Source: Komarekiella atlantica HA4396-MV6 (GTDB lineage: Bacteria; Cyanobacteriota; Cyanobacteriia; Cyanobacteriales; Nostocaceae). Taken from it: DNA of 64,000 nucleotides. Below, in pieces: positions 9,657 through 18,755 of this stretch. Under the pieces are notes generated by a model. That model searched no databases. It saw only the letters and a list, made by a program, of their open reading frames with translations, and had not been told where the DNA came from. A program made the translations under genes and the position numbers. Every line of letters begins with the position of its first letter. Position 1 is the first letter of the stretch. The stretch spans positions 62,001 to 126,000 of the forward strand of contig JAHHHK010000003.1 in assembly GCA_019359395.1 (NCBI GenBank), written 5' to 3'.

Positions 9657-11120
9657 ATGCGCTGGCAACCTATAGAAGATTTACCATCAAACTGGCAAAA
9701 ATTGGCTAGTGCTGAGTTGCCACCTTTAGTCACTGTTTGGAATGAACAAGCACAGCGTCTTCGTTCTTCTGGTGAGTTCAAAACCTTTATGGAAAGGTTA
9801 CGTAGAGAAATCGCAATAGAAACTGGGATAATTGAGCGACTGTACACCCTAGATCGAGGAATCACTCGCTTATTAATTGAACAAGGAATTAATGAGGCTC
9901 TGATTCCTCATGGAGCTACAAATCGCCCAGTTAAGCAGGTTGTATCTCTAATCCAGGATCAAGAAGCAGCAATTGAAGGACTATTTGATTTCGTAGGTGG
10001 ACAGAGAACTCTCTCAACTTCCTACACCAAACAGTTACATCAACTTTTAACCCAGAATCAAGATAGCACGGAAGCTGAAACACCAACAGGACAAATAATC
10101 AGCGTTCCTCTTATACAAGGTGACTGGAAGCGACTACCTAATAACCCTAAAAGGCCTGATGGCTCTATGCACGAATATTGTCCTCCAGAACAGGTCGCTT
10201 CTGAAATGGATCGGTTAGTCGAATGGCATCATCAACATCAAACAAGACAGATTCCTCCTGAAGTCGAAGCAGCATGGTTGCATCATCGCTTCACACAAAT
10301 TCATCCTTTTCAAGATGGCAATGGTCGAGTTGCTCGATGCCTAGCTAGTTTAGTTTTCATCCAAGCTGAATGGTTTCCTTTAGTTCTTACTCGTGACGAC
10401 CGAGGAGCTTATATTGCAGCTTCAGAACAAGCAGATAAAGGTGATTTGTCAAACTTGATTAACTTGTTTTATAAAAGTCAGAAGCAAGCATTTATTCGTA
10501 GTCTTGGTTTATCTGAACAAATTTTGTCAGAAACGCGACGCGCTCAAGTTGTTATTGCTTCTATAGCTGACAGACTCAAGCAAAATCAATCGGCTAGCAT
10601 TCAAAATCGCTGTCAAAAAGTTGAGGGTTTTGCTGTAAATTTGTTTGAAATTGCATCTAATCGTTTACAAGATATCGCTAATGATATAAAGTTATCTGTT
10701 CAAAATCTAGTGAGTGAAGCTCAAGTGTTTACAGTCTCGGCTCCGGCTGGCGATCCCAGATCATATTATCATCGCTACCAAGTTGTAGAAACAGCTAAAC
10801 AACTAGGGTACTTTGCAAATCTTCGTCACTATCACAGTTGGATACAATTAGTTATCAATGTAGAATCAACAACAACAATCCTATTGTCTTTTCATGTCCT
10901 TGGACATGAGTATCGTGGTTTACTTGTGTGTTCTGCCTGTGCGTACCATAGAGATAATGCCGAAGAGGGTGAACGAAATATTAGTGATATCCAAGCCTTA
11001 AATGACTCTTTGTTTCAGTTTTCTTATGCTGATGAAGAGACTAATCTTACGGAGCGTTTTAAGCAGTGGTTGGAAGATGTACTTGTAACTGGTTTAGAGT
11101 ATTGGAATAATAGCCTTTAA
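9657..11120 (+). CDS. Fic family protein (predicted AMP-transferase)
   Basis: 487 residues. The Fic core carries an intact catalytic loop HPFQDGNGR with His216; proteins with this complete motif usually transfer AMP from ATP to a hydroxyl of a target protein. The N-terminal region holds IAIETGIIERLY, near where the inhibitory (S/T)xxxE(G/N) helix would be, but only partly like it. The C-terminal 200 residues are extra, mostly helical then beta-rich, and do not match a domain I recognise. It starts 36 bp after dnaG and ends 7 bp from the converging histidine kinase. Co-transcription with dnaG is likely; a functional link is only possible. Confidence 0.88.
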   Translation: MRWQPIEDLPSNWQKLASAELPPLVTVWNEQAQRLRSSGEFKTFMERLRREIAIETGIIERLYTLDRGITRLLIEQGINEALIPHGATNRPVKQVVSLIQDQEAAIEGLFDFVGGQRTLSTSYTKQLHQLLTQNQDSTEAETPTGQIISVPLIQGDWKRLPNNPKRPDGSMHEYCPPEQVASEMDRLVEWHHQHQTRQIPPEVEAAWLHHRFTQIHPFQDGNGRVARCLASLVFIQAEWFPLVLTRDDRGAYIAASEQADKGDLSNLINLFYKSQKQAFIRSLGLSEQILSETRRAQVVIASIADRLKQNQSASIQNRCQKVEGFAVNLFEIASNRLQDIANDIKLSVQNLVSEAQVFTVSAPAGDPRSYYHRYQVVETAKQLGYFANLRHYHSWIQLVINVESTTTILLSFHVLGHEYRGLLVCSACAYHRDNAEEGERNISDIQALNDSLFQFSYADEETNLTERFKQWLEDVLVTGLEYWNNSL

Positions 11121-11127
11121 TTGTTCG

Positions 11128-12561
11128 CTACACTCCTGAATTACTTGTTGGTAAACTGATTGTAAACACACTTCCTTCCTCTAATTTTGATTGTACACTT
11201 ACGCTACCTCCCATACCCTCTATAAGTGTTTTGACAATCGATAAACCCAAACCAGAACCCCCAGTTGCAGGGCTACGGGATTCATCTACGCGGTAAAACC
11301 GCTCAAAAATACGTGATTGGTGTTGTAAAGGAATGCCATAACCTTGATCACAAATTTGAATAATTACCTGATCCGAAAGCTGATTTAATTTAAAAAGTAT
11401 AGGCGTCGCAGCTTCAGAATACTTAATAGCATTATCAATCAAATTCAGCAATACTTGTTTGAAACGACTGTAGTCTACTTTTACCTCAATTGGGTAAGTT
11501 GTTGACTCAATTTGAATTGTGCGATCGCTATACTTCTGTGCCATCAATACAACCTCTTCAACCAAGTTATTCAGCACATAAGATTTAATTTGAAAATGCA
11601 AATAACCACTATCTGCCCGTGCTAAATCAAGTAAATCTTGTAGCAAGCGAATGATATGTTCAGCTTCCGATGCAGCAGTTTCTAAAGCTTCCTGTTGGGT
11701 TGGGGTTAAATTATTCTGCCGTCGCAAAACACTTTGCAAGTAACCAAGTACAATTGTCAATGGTGTGCGTAACTCGTGAGAAACGTTACTTACAAATTCT
11801 CGCTCTTGCTCCCAAGATTGGGAAAGGCGCGATAGCAACATATTTAAAGTTTGAGCTAATTCCTTGACCTCGCTAGGTGCATTATTCAGATATAGTTGTG
11901 CTTGTCCCAAATCTTCTACAGAAATGACAGCAGTCATTTGGTTTAGCTGGCGCAAAGGTTGCAGAGAACGTTTAATATAAAATGCGATCGCAACTGTTAG
12001 CATGATAATTGCCAAAACAGTAGTAATAGCCAAACTCCGCACTATTACCATAAACATTGTCTGTTCGCGGGTAATATCCTGGACTACAAATAGCTGGCCT
12101 AGAAGCTTACCCTGAACTTGCAAAGAGCCACCACTCAAAACAAAGTAGCTTTGGTTAACTTTGTAAACTTGAGGTTTAATCGACATCTTGGTAAGGGACA
12201 TTAATTCAGCCACCGTAGCATCAGATAACAAATCCAAAGTGGCAGATTTCACTAAAATTTGATGATCAGGACTTTTTAGCCATAATAATGTTTTTGTATT
12301 TGTCAAGTTGTTAATAGCCTTTTGCAAACCAGTTTCCGGTTGCATCATTTCACTATAAAGTTGCACATCACGCGGCAAACGTTCCGTAATTTGTTCTATA
12401 TTTTGCTTATGACTATTAATCAAAATTTGTTGCATTTTCCAACTAGTCCATGCAGCAAGGCTACTTAATATAAAAGCTGAAAATGTACCAATACCAATTG
12501 TCAAGCGTAGCTGTAATGAAGATGGGTCTATATTTATCCAACTTTTTTTAATTTGCTTCAC
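11128..12561 (-). CDS. Membrane sensor histidine kinase
   Basis: 477 residues. The order is N-terminal membrane helix (about 24-43), an extracytoplasmic sensor of about 125 residues, a second helix (about 175-197), HAMP, HisKA with the phosphorylated His262 in SHELRTPL, and an HATPase domain with N box (NLIDNAIKYS), G1 (DQGYGIP) and G2 (GSGLGLSIVK). All kinase motifs are intact. The start is a GTG; the first in-frame ATG (residue 43) would remove the first membrane helix, so the GTG is preferred. No response regulator is adjacent, making it an orphan kinase in this window. Confidence 0.93.
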   Translation of the reverse strand: MKQIKKSWINIDPSSLQLRLTIGIGTFSAFILSSLAAWTSWKMQQILINSHKQNIEQITERLPRDVQLYSEMMQPETGLQKAINNLTNTKTLLWLKSPDHQILVKSATLDLLSDATVAELMSLTKMSIKPQVYKVNQSYFVLSGGSLQVQGKLLGQLFVVQDITREQTMFMVIVRSLAITTVLAIIMLTVAIAFYIKRSLQPLRQLNQMTAVISVEDLGQAQLYLNNAPSEVKELAQTLNMLLSRLSQSWEQEREFVSNVSHELRTPLTIVLGYLQSVLRRQNNLTPTQQEALETAASEAEHIIRLLQDLLDLARADSGYLHFQIKSYVLNNLVEEVVLMAQKYSDRTIQIESTTYPIEVKVDYSRFKQVLLNLIDNAIKYSEAATPILFKLNQLSDQVIIQICDQGYGIPLQHQSRIFERFYRVDESRSPATGGSGLGLSIVKTLIEGMGGSVSVQSKLEEGSVFTISLPTSNSGV

Positions 12562-13083
12562 TACTTTGATTGTATTTTGAGTGTCGGATAAGGCTTTATT
12601 AATAAGGTCGCACTGATAATTAAACTGATAATTATAATTAATTTGAACTTGCTACTGTTGCATCTCTGTAGTGACGATAGTCACTATTCAGAATAAAATA
12701 CTAAATGTTTTTATTTCATCACTTTTTCAAATTGTCAAAGTTAACTATAATAAAAATTTAAACGCGATTTTTAGTAGCTAAATTAATTTCAGGTAAGAAT
12801 TACCTTAAAACTTTTACTACTGTTTGCTCAGATCTTGCACTTCTTCCCACAACCGCCTCAGAATTCATTCTGAGGCTAATAGCTAAAGTCTTCTAAAGAA
12901 GACTGAGTAAGGGATGTAGGTTGGGTTGAGGTACGAAACCCAACGCCTCAAAGTCTTGTAGGGGAAAGGGGTAAGGGGGAAAGGGAAAAACCTTACCTTT
13001 TAACCACCTTTAACCTTTTCCCTTCTTAAGAGTCCCCAGTCCCCATACTTCGACTTCGCTCAGTACAAGTTCCCCAGTCCCCT
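12562..13083. other. Intergenic region with operator-like inverted repeat and two-hairpin repeat
   Basis: No gene seen in 522 bp. It contains TAGTGAC-GATA-GTCACTA (12669-12686), about 110 bp upstream of the kinase start and a possible operator; a two-hairpin repeat at 12855-12904; and CCCCAGT-type heptamers near 13031-13082 just past the htrA stop. Confidence 0.6.
12855..12904. repeat. Two-hairpin dispersed repeat
   Basis: Adjacent hairpins GCCTCAG-AATTCATT-CTGAGGC (12855-12876) and AGTCTTCT-AA-AGAAGACT (12887-12904). The same architecture with compensating base changes is found inside the 40714-40910 element (AGTCTACT...AGTAGACT and CGCCAGA...TCTGGCG, also around GAATTCATT), suggesting a family conserved by structure. 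Confidence 0.65.
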
Positions 13084-14346
13084 TTACTGAACTTGAGTCG
13101 GGAAAGCGCCAGGTTGCACAGCTAGGTTAAGATTTTGTCCGTTGCGACGCAACTGTAGGCGCAAATCTCCCCCGACTTGGGTCTTTTCGACTGCCCTTTG
13201 GACACCGCTAGCATCTGTGACTGATTGGCCATTGAGTGTTTGGATCACATCACCAGGGCGTATTCCGGCTCTAGCAGCTGGTGAATTTGGCATAACTCTC
13301 ACAACCAATACACCTTTATCTTCAGCCACATTTAAACCACTACCGGGGTCTGAGTTGATATTTTGTCTTAACTCAGGTGTTAATCCCACCATCTGAATCC
13401 CCAGATAAGGATGTTGCACTTTACCTGTGGCTATCAGTTGATTGGAAATGCGTTGAGTTGTGTTGATAGGAATGGCAAAGCCTATTCCCTGTGCTCCTCG
13501 GATAATGGCTGTATTCATGCCAATCACCTCACCACGGGAATTTAGCAGAGGGCCGCCAGAGTTACCAGGATTAATCGCTGCGTCTGTTTGAATAAATTCA
13601 ACTCGCTTATCGGGAGCGCCTATTTGATTGCTAGTGCGTCCGGTGGCGCTGATAATCCCTGTAGTGACACTATTATCTAAACCGAGGGGGTTGCCGATCG
13701 CGATCGCCCATTCTCCCGGTTGTAGTTGATCTGAGTTACCCAAGGCCACTGTCGGCAGATTGTTTCCCTCAATCTTCACAACAGCAACATCTGTTAACGG
13801 ATCTCTCCCTAACACTTTACCAGGTAAGGTACGCCCATCCTTAAGTGTCACTGTCACTGTGTCAGCACCAGCCACTACGTGAGCGTTAGTCAGAATGCGC
13901 CCATCGTTACTGATGATAAAACCTGAGCCAGTACCCCGTTCTACCCTTTCTCGTGATTCTGGCAATTGCGAGCCAAAAAAGCGGCGGAAAAACGGGTCGT
14001 TAAATTCCTCTGGTATCTGGCTTCTTACTGTTCGAGAAGAGTTAATCCGTACTACAGCTGGCCCAACTTTTTGCACAACCCCAATCACAAAGTTAGGGTC
14101 TGTAGCCGCTGGTAAAGGAGGAGCTGCATTTACTGGACTCACTGCCAAATTAGAGGCACTCTCAGACACCTTCTGGGGATTAGAAGCCAGATAGCCGCCT
14201 GTCAATGTCATCCCTGATCCCAGCAGCACCAGCGATAGAGAGGCAGCAGCCTTTTTCCAGGGAGATTGATTACGGTATTTAGCATCAGAAGTGTTATTTG
14301 AAATACTATTTAATTTGTGTTCTCTGTCGCGAGATTCGTTTTGCAT
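13084..14346 (-). CDS. HtrA/Deg-family serine protease with PDZ domain
   Basis: 420 residues. A single membrane-anchor or signal segment lies at about 33-52, followed by a linker, a trypsin-like domain with the complete triad His156 (LTNAHVV), Asp186 (LTDVAVV) and Ser263 (NPGNSGGPL), and one C-terminal PDZ domain (about 312-410). One PDZ domain and this length fit the cyanobacterial HtrA/HhoA/HhoB group of envelope quality-control proteases; I cannot tell which paralogue it is. It faces the same way as the upstream histidine kinase gene but is 520 bp from it, so it is probably transcribed on its own. Confidence 0.95.
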   Translation of the reverse strand: MQNESRDREHKLNSISNNTSDAKYRNQSPWKKAAASLSLVLLGSGMTLTGGYLASNPQKVSESASNLAVSPVNAAPPLPAATDPNFVIGVVQKVGPAVVRINSSRTVRSQIPEEFNDPFFRRFFGSQLPESRERVERGTGSGFIISNDGRILTNAHVVAGADTVTVTLKDGRTLPGKVLGRDPLTDVAVVKIEGNNLPTVALGNSDQLQPGEWAIAIGNPLGLDNSVTTGIISATGRTSNQIGAPDKRVEFIQTDAAINPGNSGGPLLNSRGEVIGMNTAIIRGAQGIGFAIPINTTQRISNQLIATGKVQHPYLGIQMVGLTPELRQNINSDPGSGLNVAEDKGVLVVRVMPNSPAARAGIRPGDVIQTLNGQSVTDASGVQRAVEKTQVGGDLRLQLRRNGQNLNLAVQPGAFPTQVQ

Positions 14347-14529
14347 TGCTGTGTGGAAGAATATTTAGATTTACTATTAATTGTAGATATGATTTTTGAC
14401 GTTTTTGTTGCGAAGGTATTGCGCTGGTGTGAAAAGTTTGGTATGTAAACCGCGTATTTACTTGATTGACTGAGAAATAACCTATACAATTCCTCAAAGA
14501 GACTCTTGGCAATACTTAGGCGCTTCATA

Positions 14530-14824
14530 ATGGCAACGAGATCTAATGTTCAGGTCACGATTTCCCTGTGTGAACTGGGTTTAAAAGACGAGGAGTTGCA
14601 AACAGAGGTGGTTCAAAATCTCTGGAGGGTTTATTGTCGGGAATATTGAAGACAGTGGTGCAACCAGCCACGATTAAAGCTTTGTTTGGTCTGGCATATC
14701 GCCTTTCTGGAAAATCTATCGAATTAGATGTAGAAGCCATTGGTAAGACACTCAAAGTGTAAACCAGCAGTCTGGCAAAGTTAGTAGCAGCAGTTAAACC
14801 AGCGCAAAAAATTGTAGGGGGATA
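14530..14824 (+). pseudogene. Decayed small gene, remnant of a caspase-associated accessory protein
   Basis: Begins with a clean ATG reading MATRSNVQVTISLCELGL, then DEELQTEVVQNL, and stops at 14645. Coding similarity continues in other frames: GGFIVGNI (from 14624, frame 2), KTVVQPATIKALFGL...IELDVEAIGKTLKV (14649-14759, frame 0, then stop) and SSLAKLVAAVKPAQKIVGG (to the stop at 14822, frame 2). From memory, intact relatives in cyanobacteria are about 110-130 residues with these blocks in one frame and an acidic segment between the first two, which is deleted here. At least three frame changes and one deletion make it non-functional. It ends 11 bp before the orthocaspase gene. Confidence 0.75.
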
Positions 14825-14835
14825 GTCAGGCAAAT

Positions 14836-17028
14836 ATGGTGAATAAGGTAGCATTGCTGATTGGAGTCAGTGAGTATGAGCCTGGTTTGATCCCTTTACT
14901 GGGAGCTGTTAAAGATGTGGATGCAATACAACGAGTGTTGGTAAACCCAGAAATGGGTGGCTTTGCCGAGACGGATATTACGGTGCTGAAAAATCCCCAG
15001 CGGCAAGATATGGAAGATGCCATTTATCGGTTGTATGCCGATCGCCACAGAGATGATCTGGTATTATTTTATTTCTCTGGTCATGGGATTAAAGATGAAA
15101 GAGGCAATCTTTACCTATCAACTCGAATTACTCGTAAACAGAATGGCAAACTAGTAAAGCCTTCGGCAGTTGCAGCTAGTTTTCTACACGAAAGTATTAA
15201 CGATAGCCGTTCCCAGAGACAGGTTGTGATTTTGGACTGTTGCTTTAGTGGAGCGATCGCTCAAGGGATGACTGTTAGAGATGATGATACCGTAAATTTG
15301 CAAGAACAGTTAGGTGGCAAAGGACGGGCAATTTTGACATCTTCCACATCTACTCAGTATTCTTTTGAGCAGATAGGATCTGAGCTTTCAATCTATACCC
15401 GTTACCTAGTTGAAGGCATTGAAACAGGAGCCGCAGACCACGACGAAGATGGCTGGATTTCGGTGGATGGGTTGCATGAGTATGCCAGAATCAAGGTGCA
15501 GGAAGAAGCTCCAGCTATGACACCAAAGTTTTATCCTGTTGAGGAAGGCTACAAGATAAATATAGCTAGAGCACCCGTTGGTGAACCAAAACTGACATAT
15601 CGCAGAAAAGTTGAAGAAATTGCTCGTAAAAGACAAGGAAAGATTTCTTCAATCAACCAGATGGCTTTAGAAGAATTACGTCACAGCTTGAAATTGCCAT
15701 CTGAAGAGGCTAATGCCATTGAGACTGATGTTTTGCAGCCTTACATTATCCGCGAGCAAAAATTACAGCGTTATGAACAGACTTTATCGGAAGCAATTCA
15801 ACGGCAAAATCCTTTGAGTGACGAAGATTGGAGCGACATGAAAGATTTGCAACAAGTTCTGCGGCTTAGAGATGAAGATGTTGCACCGATTGTGGAACGT
15901 TTCCGAAATGAAAAAGTGTTACCGATAGTAATAGAGGTTCCTCCAGAAACCGGAACCTCGACTGATCAAACATCTTTCAACAACGATGTTACCGTCGTTA
16001 AAACCCAGTCAGGAAGTCCTTATTCCCGTTGGAAGTTGCTAGTATTTGGTTTGGCATCTGTAGCTTTGGGGATGGTGATCAACAAAATATGGTCAGATAA
16101 ACCCCTGGATCAACACCCTTTACTTGTTTCTCAACCAACTTACTCCAAAAGCCTTTTTACTGATATTAAAGATGATGTCCCTTCTGGCATATTTAACTAC
16201 GGTCTTAGTACAACTTGGGCCCCAATTCGTGGCAATGTAGATCAGGAAATTCAAAAAGCGTTTCCTAATTTTCAACTCAAATATATAGTATTTCCTCTTG
16301 AAGAAACGGGTTCACTCACAAGTATCGAAAAGTTATTAGATAGGTCAGTTGCTTTTGCTCAGTACTCTTATCCACTCACAGAACAACAGAAAAATAAGTT
16401 TAAAGAAATTCCTATAGCGATTGATGGGGTAGCGATCGCAGTTCATCCTGAATTAAGCATCTCTAGCTTAACCTTGGATGAGTTAAAGCGTATTTACACA
16501 GGTGAAGTTACCAACTGGAATCGAGTAGGAGGCCCTAACTTAAAAATTACGCCTTTGTCTCGCAATGTATCGGGTGGTACTGTCAAGTTTTTCAAAGAAA
16601 AGGTTTTGGGCGATCCTGAATATTCATTTGCTCCGCTAGTTGTTAAAAAAGTCCAAAGCACCACCCTAGGATTACAAGAAGTATACAAAGACAAAGGTGG
16701 CATTTACTTTGCTTCAGCTTCAGAGGTGCTTGGTCAGTGTATGGTCAAGCCTTTATGGTTAGGTAAGGATAGAAATAATCTAGTTCCTCCTCATCAAAAA
16801 TTAAGTACAGATCAAATTTCTAAATGTCCAAAAAATCCGAATAAACTTTACAAAGTTAATGTGAATGCTTTTAGTGACCAAAGCTATCCACTTACTCGGA
16901 AGCTATATGTAGTTGTCAAGCAGGACGGTTCCATAGACCAAAAAGCAGGCGAAGCTTATGCTAAATTGCTACTAACTCGCCAAGGTCAAGACCTAATTGA
17001 AACATCTGGCTTTGGCAGAATTCGCTAA
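14836..17028 (+). CDS. Membrane-anchored orthocaspase fused to a PstS-like phosphate-binding domain
   Basis: 730 residues. Residues 1-245 form a caspase-like (C14/metacaspase-type) peptidase with His83 in YFSGHG and Cys136 in LDCCFSG, so the dyad is intact. Residues 255-360 form a helical domain (RRKVEEIA ... LRLRDEDVAPIVERF) that accompanies cyanobacterial caspases and kinases. One hydrophobic segment (about 398-418) follows, then about 290 residues resembling periplasmic phosphate-binding PstS: GLSTTWAPI, SVAFAQYSYPLT, LDELKRIYTGEVTNW and the ligand-loop-like SRNVSGGTVKFF. The predicted topology puts the caspase in the cytoplasm and the binding domain outside, which suggests ligand-controlled proteolysis. 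No pst transport genes are nearby. Domains are clear; ligand and targets are inferred. Confidence 0.88.
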   Translation: MVNKVALLIGVSEYEPGLIPLLGAVKDVDAIQRVLVNPEMGGFAETDITVLKNPQRQDMEDAIYRLYADRHRDDLVLFYFSGHGIKDERGNLYLSTRITRKQNGKLVKPSAVAASFLHESINDSRSQRQVVILDCCFSGAIAQGMTVRDDDTVNLQEQLGGKGRAILTSSTSTQYSFEQIGSELSIYTRYLVEGIETGAADHDEDGWISVDGLHEYARIKVQEEAPAMTPKFYPVEEGYKINIARAPVGEPKLTYRRKVEEIARKRQGKISSINQMALEELRHSLKLPSEEANAIETDVLQPYIIREQKLQRYEQTLSEAIQRQNPLSDEDWSDMKDLQQVLRLRDEDVAPIVERFRNEKVLPIVIEVPPETGTSTDQTSFNNDVTVVKTQSGSPYSRWKLLVFGLASVALGMVINKIWSDKPLDQHPLLVSQPTYSKSLFTDIKDDVPSGIFNYGLSTTWAPIRGNVDQEIQKAFPNFQLKYIVFPLEETGSLTSIEKLLDRSVAFAQYSYPLTEQQKNKFKEIPIAIDGVAIAVHPELSISSLTLDELKRIYTGEVTNWNRVGGPNLKITPLSRNVSGGTVKFFKEKVLGDPEYSFAPLVVKKVQSTTLGLQEVYKDKGGIYFASASEVLGQCMVKPLWLGKDRNNLVPPHQKLSTDQISKCPKNPNKLYKVNVNAFSDQSYPLTRKLYVVVKQDGSIDQKAGEAYAKLLLTRQGQDLIETSGFGRIR

Positions 17029-17210
17029 TAGGTTTAGCTGATGAATATTTATTTTTGCAAACTAGAATATTTTTACTAGTAGAAGAAGATATTTTAAAAG
17101 CTTATTTTTATTTGTCCTGGCGATTATAAATCGCGGCTATGCAGTATCTATGTTTTAGGTAAAGTGCGATCGCCCTTCTACAACACACTATTAACTATCT
17201 CTCATAAACA

Positions 17211-17311
17211 GCATAGGCGTAACCCGTCGTAGCGAAAAGTTCTGTAGGCACAGAGAAGTCTGTAGCTTGCTTTCCTACGGAACGCTACGCGAACCCGCAG
17301 GGTGCGTCGGC
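17211..17311. repeat. Dispersed repeat module (CCTACGGAACGCT type)
   Basis: Contains GTAGCTTGCTTTCCTACGGA and the following ACGCTACGCGAACCCGCAGG, GC-rich against its surroundings. The reverse complement of the same stretch occurs at about 52528-52587, and pieces occur inside the family A elements at 48600 and 61135. It lies between the orthocaspase stop and the small minus-strand gene; nothing else is recognisable in 17029-17321. Confidence 0.7.
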
Positions 17312-17321
17312 GTCCAACTCA

Positions 17322-17567
17322 TTATCTCTGCTCTGAGCGGTTAGCAAGATATTCATCTATAGTCACAGACTCGCCATCGCTATACTCAGTACGAACTGCT
17401 TGAATTTCTGCCTGTGTTTCTGCATCGTCTTCATACAAAGCTTCTTCGGCTTCAAAAATCTGTTGCTCAATTAGCTCTTGAAGTTGACGTTTTTCTGTTA
17501 AATCAAGGGAAGATATTGCTTCTGCTAAAGTTTCTAAGGAGAGTTGTAATTTAACAATGGCTGGCAT
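17322..17567 (-). CDS. Small acidic protein, antitoxin-like
   Basis: 81 residues, strongly acidic and helical. The first half (LSLETLAEAISSLDLTEKRQ) resembles the leader helix of cyanobacterial antitoxin-type proteins; the second is Glu/Asp-rich (EAEEALYEDDAETQAEIQ) and ends SVTIDEYLANR. No toxin gene adjoins it in this window: the 3' side holds repeats and the 5' side a tandem array. It may be an orphan or remnant antitoxin. I do not recognise a named domain. Confidence 0.55.
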   Translation of the reverse strand: MPAIVKLQLSLETLAEAISSLDLTEKRQLQELIEQQIFEAEEALYEDDAETQAEIQAVRTEYSDGESVTIDEYLANRSEQR

Positions 17568-17783
17568 TTTTCTCCTATTGGGTGTGTTTTTCGCAGTTTG
17601 ACACCATTATGCTGATTTTAACAGTTATATTTTCGGCGCAGCAATTGGATTTAAGCGCTAAAGTGCTTGTAAAACAAGGACTAAAGTCCTTACTACGAAC
17701 TTGCTTGCCCATTAATTTTAACTTGACAGACCAATGGTGCTTTGCCTACGCAGCGATATCTAGCAACAAATCGCTTTGCGTCC

Positions 17784-18035
17784 ACGTTCCAGGACTTATG
17801 GGAGCGGTTCCAAGACTTATGGGAGCGGTTCCAAGACTTATGGGAGCGGTTCCAGGACTTACGGGAATGGTTCCAGTACTTATGGGAGCGGTTCCAGGAC
17901 TTATGGGAGCGGTTCCAGGACTTACGGGAGCGGTTCCAAGACTTACGGGAGCGGTTCCAGGACTTACGGGAGTGGTTCCACAACTTATGGGAGTGGTTCC
18001 ACAACTTATGGGAGCGGTTCCACGACTTACGGGAA
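17784..18035. repeat. 21-bp tandem array, 12 units
   Basis: Twelve head-to-tail copies of a 21-bp unit, consensus GGTTCCAGGACTTATGGGAG plus one base, with variation concentrated at a few positions (AAGAC/AGGAC/ACAAC; TATGG/TACGG; GAGC/GAGT). As 21 is a multiple of three and the unit contains no stop in several frames, long open frames appear on both strands; I treat these as by-products. The rest of 17568-18106 holds no convincing gene. Confidence 0.9.
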
Positions 18036-18106
18036 CAACAGCTAGTGATTAAATATCGAAAAATTACTGGTACTACCTGAAAATTTTACATAATTTATCC
18101 CTTGCT

Positions 18107-18694
18107 TCATTCCTCAATCAACTCAAAATCAACCCGCTCATAAATATCACGCAAGGCAATTTGGAAATCAATGGAATTGAGGACTAAAACTGCATCTTCC
18201 CCTTCATACTCCTTGAAAATCCATTGCCCTTCTGCTTGTTTTACAAATTGTTCAACTGTAAAACTGTATTGGTCAATCATAATATATTCTTGAAACTCAG
18301 GAATTGAACGGTAATATTTAAACTTATCTGTTTTGTCATAATTTTTAGTAGAGTTTGATAAAACTTCAACAATTAATAAAGGATTAATAATAGTTGTTGT
18401 ACCACTTCCTTCATAGATAGGCTTATCTTTGACAACCATCACATCAGGATAGGTATAAAGGCGATAGCGAGGTATCCATAACCTTACATCCCCAAAATAA
18501 ATTTCATAATCTTGCCCTTCTATTGTCAAAGGAAATTTTTTATAACAATTGCCTGCTATTTTATTGTGATTAGTTGTTTCCCCTGTCATGGGTATAATTT
18601 CTCCATCTCTGTATTCATTTTTATATTCAGCCTTCTCTTCTAATTCCAGATATTCTTCTGGAGTGTAGTAGCGTTTTTCTATTTGTAAAACCAT
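18107..18694 (-). CDS. Uma2 family (DUF820) putative endonuclease
   Basis: 195 residues from the ATG at 18694, giving the usual Uma2 start MVLQIEKRYYTPEEYLELEE; an upstream in-frame start at 18748 would add 18 atypical residues. It shows Uma2 PD-(D/E)XK features: EYRDGEI, then YPDVMVV (Asp) and PLLIVEVLSNST (Glu), followed by the usual FKYYRSIPEFQEYIMID. Uma2 proteins are very numerous in filamentous cyanobacteria and their role is unknown. It ends in an acidic tail. It is followed at 62 bp by tyrA upstream on the same strand. Confidence 0.9.
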   Translation of the reverse strand: MVLQIEKRYYTPEEYLELEEKAEYKNEYRDGEIIPMTGETTNHNKIAGNCYKKFPLTIEGQDYEIYFGDVRLWIPRYRLYTYPDVMVVKDKPIYEGSGTTTIINPLLIVEVLSNSTKNYDKTDKFKYYRSIPEFQEYIMIDQYSFTVEQFVKQAEGQWIFKEYEGEDAVLVLNSIDFQIALRDIYERVDFELIEE

Positions 18695-18755
18695 ATTAAT
18701 TAACTCACAAAATTTACTAATGGGTGCGTTATCAATAGCGTAACGCACCCTATAA

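Noticed and set aside
17582-18080. Long open frames with 7-residue repeats on both strands over the 17784 array
   Set aside because: They arise because a 21-bp repeat without stops stays open in several frames; no ribosome-binding site or non-repeat domain supports any of them.
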